DNA from: Lethocerus indicus | Lineage: Eukaryota; Arthropoda; Insecta; Hemiptera; Belostomatidae | DNA length: 64,000 bases | NCBI GenBank assembly: GCA_019843655.1 | Contig: JACDQD010000007.1 | Location: 28,610,816 to 28,674,815 of the forward strand | Direction: 5' to 3' | Shown: positions 50,501-61,812 of the stretch, in pieces | Layout of the letters: each line of letters starts with the position of its first letter | Position numbering within the stretch: the first letter of the stretch is position 1 | Position numbers and translations under genes: made by a program | Notes under the pieces: generated by a model | What the model was told of the DNA's origin: nothing | Database searches by the model: none | Seen by the model: only the letters and a program-made list of their open reading frames with translations

Positions 50501-51072
50501 GACCGCCGTGTATTTTTTTCTTTTTCATATATATATATATTTAAAAACACGGATTTGAAAAAAAAAAAATCGGCCTCCAAACCTCGACCGTCGTATTTAT
50601 TAAATACCAATCTTCAGATACGGCCCCCCAAAAAAAAAAAAAAATTAACGGACGAATATACCAACCCTCTGCGGCGACGTAATCGAGACGGCCGCGACAC
50701 TACGGTCAATGCGGTAAAATATCCGCAGAAATCCATAAGCCGAAATTATAGATTATCGGACATTATTAATAGCAAATGAGGGAATATTTTACGGCTGAAA
50801 AAAATTATTATCCCCCATTTCGCGACTCTATTTTTAGAACGAATTTTTTTTTTTTTTTTACGAACAAAATATCCTCTCCGATATCGTTATTTTTTTTTTT
50901 TAATTTGGTTTTGAACAATAGGCTGAAAAGAAAAAGAAATCGGTTATATTTCGAAAAGATAAAAGGACAAATTGCGGTTAATGCGGGAATGGCCAACAGT
51001 CGGGGAGGTTTCATCGCCTTCGTAGTGTTACAAGCGTTGTCCGTTCAGCCGCTACAGTAACTTTAAAGAAAA
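50500..51072. promoter_or_regulatory. Possible bidirectional promoter between SCAR and LSM3
   Basis: The interval lies between the candidate SCAR first exon and the LSM3 start codon. It adjoins a GC-rich block and a GCCATTTT motif (minus strand, near 50440) of the kind found at housekeeping promoters. No TATA box is assigned. The evidence is positional. Confidence 0.3.
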
Positions 51073-51774
51073 ATGACCGAAGAAGCCGAACAGGTAATTG
51101 TTTGAAATAATGAAATATCTGCGATAAAATCCCGAATTGATAGTTTGCCGATAGAATTTCTACGATTTTTTTTTTCAACGTTTTGACCCTGTTTTCATAA
51201 CCTTCAGGTTCCGGCGATCACAGTCAAAGAGCCGCTCGATTTGATACGGTTGAGCCTGGACGAAAGGATTTACGTGAAAATGAGGAACGAAAGGGAGCTG
51301 AGAGGTCGCCTGCACGTAAGTCTCGGTCATGTTTCGTTCTTTTGTCGAGATAACGTAGCCGAAACGTTCTCCCACTGAGCCCTGTTCCGCTACTGTAACA
51401 TTTTAATGCTCAACCCTTCGAGCTCGAAGTACCGACAACTCGCACCGGACACGTTAACGTTCCGTCACTTTTATTATGGAGAATCGATCGATGTATCCGT
51501 AAAGTATAATCGAAAAAAAATCTAACGGTTCTTTTATACTATTTAATATACTGCGAGGGGTTGGAATACTGTAGGTTCGTGATGTTTCTGTCTCCTCTTC
51601 TCGCTGGTTTGGTCTTTTGCTAGACTGTTTGCCATCTTCAGTAGCGCTGTGTTGTCACTGTTAGCACTTTGGATATTTTTGTCCATCCTCACTGCCCACT
51701 GTCACTTTCACATGTACTGTAGTGTCTGTCAGTATGTACGAAGACAAACATAATCCCCAAATAACAATAACAGA

Positions 51775-51822
<48 letters not shown>

Positions 51823-52353
51823 GACTGACTGACAAACACTACAGTACATGTGAAAGTGACGGTGGCAGTGAGGATGTGAAAACATCCAAAGTGCTAACAG
51901 TGACTGACACAGCTACTGAAGAGGCAGGGGCAAACCGGTCTAGCAAAAGACCAAACAGCAGCGAGAGGAGACAGAAACATCACGAACCTACAGTATCTTC
52001 TACTGTGAGTAAGAATTGCGCTAGAATAGCAGCGCTTCTAAGTAGCGCCTGGCGCTGTGCGTAACCCAGTTATTTATCGGTAGTGGCGCGACAGTAGAGA
52101 ACCGGCAGTTAGCACTTAACCGCTTCAAAGATTGTCGAGGAATAAGAGACGGTCGAATTGTTGTCCCGGACAGGCGTACGACCAGCATCTGAACATGGTT
52201 TTGGGCGAGGCCGAAGAGACTGTGACGACGATAGAGATCGACGAAGAGACTTACGAGGAGGTGTACAAGACGACAAAGCGTACGATACCGATGCTGTTCG
52301 TCAGGGGCGACGGGGTGATACTGGTCTCGCCGCCGGGAAGAGCCGGAGTTTGA
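51073..52353 (+). CDS. LSM3: U6 snRNA-associated Sm-like protein LSm3, three exons
   Basis: LSm3 is a subunit of the LSm2-8 ring, which binds the U6 snRNA 3' end in the nucleus, and of LSm1-7, which promotes mRNA decapping in the cytoplasm. Exons are 51073-51093, 51208-51315 and 52174-52353. All junctions are GT-AG in phase 0, and the product is 102 residues, the usual LSm3 length. Sm1 is seen as [20 protein letters not shown] and [15 protein letters not shown] across the second junction; Sm2 as [15 protein letters not shown]. The linker with [14 protein letters not shown] is typical of LSm3 rather than other LSm proteins. The start MTEEAEQ is the only ATG before the first junction. Intron 1 is 114 bp; intron 2 (858 bp) contains a long FB element. 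The gene appears intact. Confidence 0.96.
51552..51994. repeat. Long FB foldback element in LSM3 intron 2
   Basis: Both arms extend past the GGATG region into CATGTACTGTAGTGTCTGTC and its inverse; an (AT)n run (about 51779-51819) lies near the centre. Confidence 0.85.
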
Positions 52354-52489
52354 CGTCAACCGGAGTGAAAAGGTTTTTTCACTTAATTATCGCCAACTGA
52401 CTGACGGTAGGATCTCGGCCGTAATAACGCCGGAAGAACACTCACCGGTTTCCGCCCGCGTTCGGGCAGACGGTTTCCCGGTAATACCG

Positions 52490-52640
52490 GAACAAACTGT
52501 ATACAGGCGACCCGAGAGTCGGTCCACCCTTCTGGACCCAGTAAGAGTTCTGAAACACCCGATAATGGAAAAAACCCTTCCAGTTGAGCGGCAGAGGTTC
52601 TTCCTACAGTATTACGCGATCCTACCGTTAGTTTGTCGGT
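52490..52640. repeat. Dispersed repeat of unknown class, copy after LSM3
   Basis: GGTTCTTCCTACAGTATTAC and CGATCCTACCG match 15530-15580. Confidence 0.4.
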
Positions 52641-52741
52641 GATAATTTATACTTCAAGTTTTTATTTTACATTCGCGTTTACGAATACAAGAAGTCTACC
52701 GATTAATTTCAAATTTCAGCCCCGTTATCAGTCGGGCGATT

Positions 52742-52747
52742 AATAAA
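52742..52747 (+). promoter_or_regulatory. Candidate LSM3 poly(A) signal AATAAA
   Basis: This is a canonical hexamer about 390 bases after the LSM3 stop, before the convergent aminopeptidase gene. No cleavage site can be read from the sequence. Confidence 0.4.
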
Positions 52748-53221
52748 GACCGAGTTGTGACGATTTTATGTTCGTGTTTTTTTTTTTTTATTCTCTCTTT
52801 TTCTCGCGCCTAACTCAATGTCTCTTGCAATCGAGTCACTATTGGCAACCGGTAAATTGAGGTACATATGTCGCGTGTCGGTTTTCCCGTAGGATGAAGA
52901 GCATCCTACGAGCACTGACCCCAGCGAGTCTTCCTCGCGGATAGAAACGCAGAACAAAAAGTATCTCGCCCGTGTACTACATGTAATGTAGCAGACACGT
53001 GGAATATATTAAAGGACAGTTTCGATGCAATTTGGGATATTCAGTCCACTGGCATACGGTATATGTACCTCATTATGGGCAATAAACAGGTCTATCTTAG
53101 TGATAATCAATATATCATGATTCGACGCTCGAAATCGAATCGTATTTCGATAACAAAATTGTTGTAATTGTAATATTGAAGCATTAAAAAAATATTTTTT
53201 TCATTTATTTAATTTTTTTTT

Positions 53222-53227
53222 TTTATT
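53222..53227 (-). promoter_or_regulatory. Candidate aminopeptidase poly(A) signal AATAAA
   Basis: On the minus strand the hexamer lies about 30 bases after the stop codon at 53257-53259, implying a very short 3' UTR. Confidence 0.45.
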
Positions 53228-53256
53228 TAAACATTATCCGACCTAAATCCGCACCA

Positions 53257-56200
53257 TCATTCCGTAATCGGATTCGTCTTGTCGCACAGCCATTCGTAAA
53301 GTTTGTCTCTCTTCTGCTTCAGCATTTCATCGCCGACCAATTTTCGCACTTTACCGTGGTATTCGTCGATCCAGTTTATCTGAAAAAGAGTGGGGGAATA
53401 AATCCGACGTTTCGGTAATATTATTTTCATTTTCGGATATTCGTAAATATGCACACTTACGTGACTTCTATCAAGTAGGGAAACATCGATCAGTTTCCTT
53501 TCGTACGGCACTAGAGTGAGCGGTTCGAACGTCATAAGTCGTTTACCGGTGAAATTCTGAAACCGAAAAAAAATGTAAAACATTTATCGAATAAAAATCG
53601 AAAACTATTGTGTTAATTGGTCGGATTTTAAAAATTTCCAATCGGAGGGAAAATTCAGTACTTTGGGCACATTGTATTGTGTCAAAATTACATGCATCGG
53701 TTAGATTTATCTACTATATATTCACCGATATTATCGACAACTCTCTCTGCCATTTTTCCGGCAAATTTTCGATTCCCCTCTCGAAAAACTCTTCGAGACC
53801 AAAATACATCTTATCAAATTGTTAATTACACCTAATATATTCGGCAAAAGCCCCTCGAGATTGTCGTTATATATCCATTTCGGAACTAACCGTTTTGTTT
53901 TCGTTATTCATCAGAAAAGATCATTCGTTTTCTAAATTGATAACTAATCGGCAATTTTATCGACAACAGTTTGTTATAATGTATAAAATGTAATTCTCCA
54001 ACCATTGATAATAAGCGAAATGTGATTTGCAGTAAGTGGGACGCTTTTAATCCGACGGCCAGTTTTCTTACAAGTTTACAAACGTTTGTATGCCCTTATA
54101 TTTATATAATACCTCGACGTTTGCAGGAACTACGATGACCAAATTTTCCAATCTCATTCCGAAATCGTCTTTGTAATAGCCGGGTTCTAGAAGAAGAAAA
54201 AAAGGAAAATTTAAATAACCCGATATTATCCTTTACATACTCGGGATATACGAGATTCATCATCAGGTTTACCTTGAGATCCGATGAAATTCTCATCGTA
54301 GGTATAGTTGAATGCTGAAAAAAAAAATAATTTAAAAAAATTGGAATAGGAATTAATATAATAGAGTATATTTCAATCAAATCTTGTTCTATATAAATCT
54401 CGGATTAGTTTAACATACCTGTTTTCTGGTCTGCGATGGGTTGGAATACCGTAGATTTCGTGTGTTTCTATCTCCTGGTTTGGTCTTTTGCTAGATCGGT
54501 TTCGGCTGCTCGCCGTCGTCAGTAGCGGTTGTAGTTGGATGTTTTTCGGGCATCCTCACTGCACTGTCACTGTCACTTCATTCAAAACATCCAAAGTGCC
54601 AAAAGTGTCTAACACAGCGCTACTGAAGATGGCGAGTGGCCGAAACCAGTCTACCAAATGACCATCAACTCAAACAAAATCCCCAAAAAACAACAATAAC
54701 AAGACCCGTATATATACACATGACAACAGACGGACAACCATCGCACAGTATACAAGTGACAGTGACACAGTGCAGTGGGGATGACTAACACACCGCTACT
54801 GAAGATCAAACCGGTCTATCGAAAGACCAAACCGGCGAGAGAGGAGACAGAAACACACGAAATCTACGTTATTCCAACCCCTCGCAGACCACGAAACAGG
54901 TATTCTAAACTAATTATATTTTACACTGAAAATCATTTCTACTGTCCCGACGAATAGAAATATTTTAGTATACCTGTTGTGCCAGCGAGTTGGCTCTTGA
55001 ATACTGATTTCGTGCGTCCCGCCGGTAGTCTTTTGCCTTCTACAGTGACCACAAAACTCTCCCGCTGTCGACGCTCTTTGCTAGACTGAAACCGGTCTAG
55101 AGGGAGAAACACACCGAAATCTCGATAATAATATTTGCAAACTGAAGTTCAGCGAAATATGCGGAAATGTATCGTGAATATTTATATTTTGGATTATAAA
55201 TGTTATCTCGTTTATATTGTAGTATTGATGTTTCTGTCTCCCTCGCTGGTTTGGCTGCTCACGGCTTCGCCGCCGCCATGGCGCTACTGAAGATGGCGAG
55301 CGGCAGAAACCGGTCTAGCAAAAGACCAAAACCGGCGAGAGGAGACAGAAACATCACTAAACTACAGTATTCCTACCCCTCGGAGACCACAAAACAGGTA
55401 TATCAAATTATCTCGTTTATGTTTTTTTATCGCCGTCAACGGTCGAACGCTTGGAGTCGACTTAGTTTAAAGGGTGAACGCGGACTTATACTTACACTCG
55501 TGGACTCCGAGGAAGACGCCGGTGCCGTGTGTGCTGCCGTGGCCGTAGCCAAGGCCGTTCTGGTAGAGGGGCCGCCTCAGCACGAACTCCAGCTCCTGCA
55601 TTGTGGTGCCGGCGGGGAACACGCTGGTCGCCAGGTCCACGACGCCGCGCAACAGCACGCTGTACACTTGGCGCTGTTCATCAGTCGGGTCGCCAAAGTG
55701 GAGGACGCGCGTTGTGTCAATTGTACCATCTGCAAGCGCACAGTTTTATTTTATTTTTTTTCTGTAGCTTCGTGATGTTTCTGTCTCCTCTCTCGCCGGT
55801 TTGGTCTTTTGCTAGACCGGTTTCCGCCGCTCGCCATCTTCAGTAGCGCTGTGTTAGTCACTGTCAGCACTTTGGATGTTTTGGGCATCCTCTCACTGCC
55901 CACTGTCACTTTCACATGTACTGTAATGTCTGTCAGTATGTACGAAGACAAACATAATCCCCCAATAACAATAACAGAACACATGTATATAAACGACTGA
56001 CATACTGACAAACACTACAGTACGTGTGAAAGTGACAGTGGGCAGTGAGGATGCCCGAAAAACATCCAAAGTGCTAACAGTGACTAACACAGCGCTACTG
56101 AAGATGGCGAGCGGCGAAACCGGTCTAGCAAAAGACCAAACCGCAGCGAGAGGAGACAGAAACATGACGAACCAACAGTAATCCAACCCCTTGCAGACCA

Positions 56201-59200
56201 CAAAACAGGTATATCAAATTATTTTTTTTTCATTTAACCCATTAAGTATACCATAGGCTGCAAATGGTGATCAGTTAATTTACTCTGATATGACATATCT
56301 AGTAGTAAATATGACACTGCATTGTCCCAGGTTGTATCTTTCAACTCCTAGCATTAGATAAGGAGATATTGAGAGGTACGAGTTTCAAAAAGTCTCAGAT
56401 AATGTAGTTAGAAATTCACCTCCATTTTCAGTTCTTTGTATACCTTCACAGTGGATGTTTCAGTGAATTCGCTCTCTACATCCTGTCTGTTACATATTTG
56501 ACTGTGTCAAGCTGTTAAAAGAAATATTTATTTACATTTTTTTGGTGCAGTTTTGTGCAAAGAGCAAGGTGTGTCGGTTCAACTCTGTAGTGCCCTAAAC
56601 CCCCCCAAATGGGACTCGATTTAAAAAACAAAATATTCGACTAGACCGGTTTTTGAAAACATATTTGGAGTAACTATTTGATAATAATGCATCGTAATAA
56701 GTAAATTTTATGCAAAATTTTCGGGAAAAAAAATTTTGGTAATTAATGGGTTAAATTTTCAGCTACAAGATATACTCTACTATTTGCAAAACAACTATTT
56801 TAGAATACCCGTTTGAATACCGTAGATTTCGCGTGTGTTTCTATCTGCTCTCGTCGGATTGGTCTTTTGCTAGACAGGTTTCGTCGGCCATCTTCAGTAG
56901 CGCTGTGTTACCAGTCACTTTGGATGTTTTTCGGCCACATCCTCGCCGCACTGCCACTGTCACACTTGGACAACAGTGCTAAAGTGACTGAACACCGCTA
57001 CTGAAGGTGGCGAGCGGCCAAAACCGGTCTGAAGACAAAATCGGCGAGAGGAGACAGAAACACACGAAACCTACTGTATTCCGACCACTCGCAGACCACA
57101 AAACAGGTATTCTAAAATAGTTGTTTTCCTTTTATAGGATTCTTTTCAAATTGTACAGTATATTTTGTTGCCCAATTGAGGTTTTATTAGCTGTATTATA
57201 AATTTCTTCTGTCTCCTTTCGGCTGTTTCGCCAGATCGATTTTGGCCATTCGCCATTTTCAGTAGTCAGCATTATCGCTTTACCTCTTCGTGTCCTACTG
57301 CCGATACTGAACCGACTACTAAAGACGGCGAGCGGTCCGAAATCTCTCACAACTGTTAGAATTTTACGATTAAAAATTAGACTTTTTAAAAATATTTTTT
57401 TTTAAATTATAACCTAGGTACTGTCCTCCCGAATCAATCGTCAGTACGGAAGAGGTGTCGATCTTCAAATTGGTCTCTTGCGTTGGCGTGTAGTGCGGGA
57501 GAGCTCCGTTTTTGCCGAACGCCACAATGCTCCTGAAACTGGCGCCCCTGTTCAGTTCCTGTTCGGCCCTCAGTTCGTCCAAAGCTGTGCCCACCTTCAG
57601 CTCGTCCCAATAGACATCGGCCGCAACCTGAACAGATATTCGACTAAATTTATTAATTTTTTGGATTGGCGCGGAGGTCCCGGCGCCGGAACTCGAATGT
57701 GTTGCCGGGTCGATCTGAACACGGGAAGTTGTCCCGCCTTACCTTCCGGGATTCCGACTTTGGAACTTTAACTGTGAATCGTCCAACCGATGTCCTTCCC
57801 AAATTGTTACACCCTGTCCCCCCCCCCCCCACTACAGAATTGACAGAATTTCGGAAATCGCTAGGCAACAATGAATTGAACGTGTCATTATTTATTGAGC
57901 ACCTTCGCAGGATTTCACCGACAAGTGGCGTTGTACATAATTTCAGTACGCCAAGATCTTACGGCACAGATAAGCCGTAGATGGTTTCGAATGCGTGTAT
58001 AAGATACATTCAGCTTCTCCGCAATGTCCCAGTTGTTGGACTATGGCGATCCTAATCGATAATGGCCTTTATTTGGTCATCATCGACCCCCTGGACGCCC
58101 AGCACTCCGCATCATTTAATGAAAATCCCCACCGAATTTGCGAACCGTACCGACACTGCCTTTTAAGGTCACCACATTTATGGTAACGGCGTATAACTTT
58201 TTATGAGCCTGCGAGGCATCAACACCTTTGCAAAAATAAAAAAGCGAAATGTGACAGAAATGCTCACTTCGGTTCACCGTGTTTTAGCTTTCTATACACA
58301 CATAATTCGACTGGTCAATGTAATTTTGATACTAAATATTTCAGAAAGGACCAAATAATAACGTATCAAAGAATCTTATCTGTGTACGTAAAAATATGTA
58401 CAACGCCACTTGTCGGTGAATTCCGCAATTACTCAGTTGTCAACCCAATATTTAGTGATAAATGAAATTCCGTTCACGGAAAACCCTATCGTAACGTTGC
58501 GCATTATATTTAAAAATATCTTAAACTTATTACCTGTCGTTCCATAAGACTGATCAGCTGGCAGAGCGCGACGGCGTCTCTGATATGCGCTTTGCGCATA
58601 CCTTCGGCCTCTATCTTATTCTTGTACGCTTTCATATTGACGATCGGCGACGGTTCGGATAACACTTTGTCGTTAGGGACCTGAAAAAACAGAATTTTCG
58701 TAAATAAAAAAATCTATTTTGATTTTCCCTTTATCGCCGGTAGAGAACAAAAAAAAAAATTTAAAATACTTGCGCACGAATAGACCAGGTAACTGGAACC
58801 GATGGAGTAATTAATGGCGGACGGTACTAGTATTTTGGTGGCGTTTCGACCCAGTTCTTCCAAGTTCGGCCAAAACTCGTCGTAGGATTTCAGCCTAAAG
58901 ATAATAAATAAAAAATATATTAACGAATGCACGTGTGCATGATACATATACCAGTGGAGCTCTCTGAAAATCACATATCCTCGAATCATAGTATTATTCT
59001 ATTAGGGGTACCCAAAAGTAATCGACATTTTGACTTTGGAATTCATTTTATCTTGGTAAAAAAGAAACTTTAATTATTAATCTACTATATATCTACCGAT
59101 ATTATCAACTCTCTGCCACTTTTCCGGCAAATTTTCGATTCCCCTCTTGAAGAACTCCTCAAGACCAAAATACATCTTCTGATACTTTTGGGTACACCTA

Positions 59201-61757
59201 ATATTATATACAAAACGGGACTCCTACTGTTTTATTAAATTATTCACAACAATGGGTTCCAGAAAATTTATTTTCTCGGTCGTCACTAAATTCTGCCATG
59301 TACTGGCGAATATATTGTAGCCATAGATTTCGCCATGTTGTTTTTCAAATTTGAAAATTTGTTCCAAACTATTTATTGAACGTGAAATATTAAATTATAT
59401 TAATGCGTTTATTTTGTGGTCGTTTTGTGGCCTGCGATGGTTTGGAATGCCATATATTTCGAAGCCGTCTTCAGTAGGCGGCGTGTGAGTCACTTACAAG
59501 TGAGTTGACAGTACAAGAGTATCCACTGTGACAAAGTGACTCGCACACACGCCTACTGAAGACGGCAAACGGCCGAAACCGGTCTATAGCAAGAGGCCGA
59601 ACGTTCAGTTATCACGTTATAAATCCTAGTTGAAATCAATAGGGCGACTCACTCGATGTTATTTGACTGAAGATATCGTTCGACTTCTGCGGACACGTTC
59701 TTGTTCAGCAAATAGAGCGAAGTTCCGTCGTGCGCCACTATCAGGTACGAGATGAATACTGGCGTGTACGGTATGTCGTTGCCCCGTAAATTCAACAGCC
59801 AAGCGATCTCGTCCAACGCCGTAACAACAACGGCGTCCGCACTCGACTTCTTCAGAATTTCCTTCAGACGAGACAGCTTATTCGTGTACGATTCCCCTGT
59901 AACGTTATAGAATTATTGGTAACGCCGGCCTATCGTAAAAGTTTGTCGACTGCAATATTTAATTTTATTTACTGATATTTTTTACATTTTTATGAACTCA
60001 GTTGAAAGAAACCCCTTTAAGATTAACCCTTAAAAATTAAGGGAGGAGCCTCAGTCGGCCCTTGGTCCCAGTGGGATTCGGGGACATGGACATCAGTGTG
60101 TGACTCGGTTGTAATTAGGGACAATGATAGCGGACAACATAAGCGCTCTGTATCACAAAAAAGTGCATAAATAGCTGCAGACTGCGTTATTATAAGGAAC
60201 ATTGGAAGAAAAACAAAAACTCATAGCTCATAAAATCCAGTATAAACGTTAGAATTCGGTCTACAAATTTGTCCTGCACGGGACAAGCCCAGTTTACAGA
60301 CTTGATTTTACGGTTTAGCTTTAGCGTTTTAGATTTTCTGATTGGAGAAAATGTCCGTTGCACTATATAAGCGATGTAAATTAAAAAAAAAATATATATA
60401 AATTATTCAGGATACCGGCATATTTCTCTTCGTATACAAAAATGTCATCCCTGGGTATTTGGGCCTGTCTGTCCACAGCTCGTCTATCAGGTTGTTTTTC
60501 AGAGGCACCAACTCTATACCGGACGCGTCTGGAACAGAAAAGCGGATTAAAGAGCCGCCGCCAAAAATTTACGGTACAATTAAATTCGAAGCCAGACTCA
60601 CTCAGCGTGGCGCAGTTGGTTTTCCAATTCGTGTAACTGATCTTCTTCGGATCCGAAGCGACCCTGTCGCCGGTCTTCAGTGCTTTCGCCAACCATTCGG
60701 CGACGTTTGGAGACTGCAATTCGAAAACGATAAATTATTATTAGCTTTGCTGAGGTTTCACTGACGGTCACAAAAATAAGGTCATTCCATCCATTTTTCT
60801 GAATCGCACTTTGAAAATTGAACTCCGTATTATTTCCTATTTTAGAACGCCCGTTTCATGGTCTGTAGATTTTGTGTGGTTTGGTCTTTTGCTGAACCGG
60901 TTTCGGCCGCTTGCCACCTTCATCAGTGGTGTTGGTCCAACTAGACTAACATAACATTACTCTAGACTAAATTAATTGGACCGACGCCGCTACTGAAGAT
61001 GGCAAAACCTAGGCCGAAACCGGTCTAGGTGAGAGGAGACAGAAACACGTGAAATCTACAATATTTCCTATTGTCTTTCTGCTCTCCGTATCTGTCCTCT
61101 ATTGCTCATCCCGCTTCGGCGAAAAGAGATAGAATCTACAATAAATATCTTGGCCAAGTTAAATGTTAGTTTAAAAGACTAGTTTTAGAGTCTGTCCTAA
61201 ACGACTGCAGTGATTAACGGAAGGCTGTTAATTACCAGACAAAGTGAAAGCGTACTTTTTTCTTAGATGTCCGCATCAGTGTCCAGCCGGTATGTAGCTG
61301 TTTTTCAGCTTGGAGATAATAGCGCGAATCGGTCCAGAGGACAGCGTCATTCAGCGTCACAGCAGCGGTGCCAGCGCTGCCCTCGAAACCGCTGATGAAG
61401 GTTATCCTCTGATCGGGAGGGCCGACGAACTCGCTCTGCAAAATATCGAAAATAAGCGTCAGATAGTTCAGAATACCTGTCTTGTTGTCTCCGAGTTGTT
61501 GAAATACCATAGATTTCACGCGTCTCCTCTCTGTGGTTCGGTCTTTTGCTAGACCGGTTTTTAGCTTCAGTACCGGTGTTAGTCTCACCGCAGTACAAGT
61601 GACGGTGATAGTGCAGTGAGGATGCCCGAAAAAATCCAAAGTAACTTGGCTGTGTCCAGGTACCTTATAAAGCCTCTGGAGGGAATCGTTCGATCTATAA
61701 ACTCTGCGTTCACTATCGGGGCCTAAGCCTTTGCACAGTGGCTAGCCCCGAACATAA

Positions 61758-61812
<55 letters not shown>

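Noticed and set aside
50026..50610. 194-codon minus-strand ORF in the GC-rich block
   Set aside because: No domain; better explained as a GC-rich promoter or 5' UTR region.
52021..52359. 112-codon ORF antisense to LSM3 exon 3
   Set aside because: Shadow of the LSM3 coding frame.
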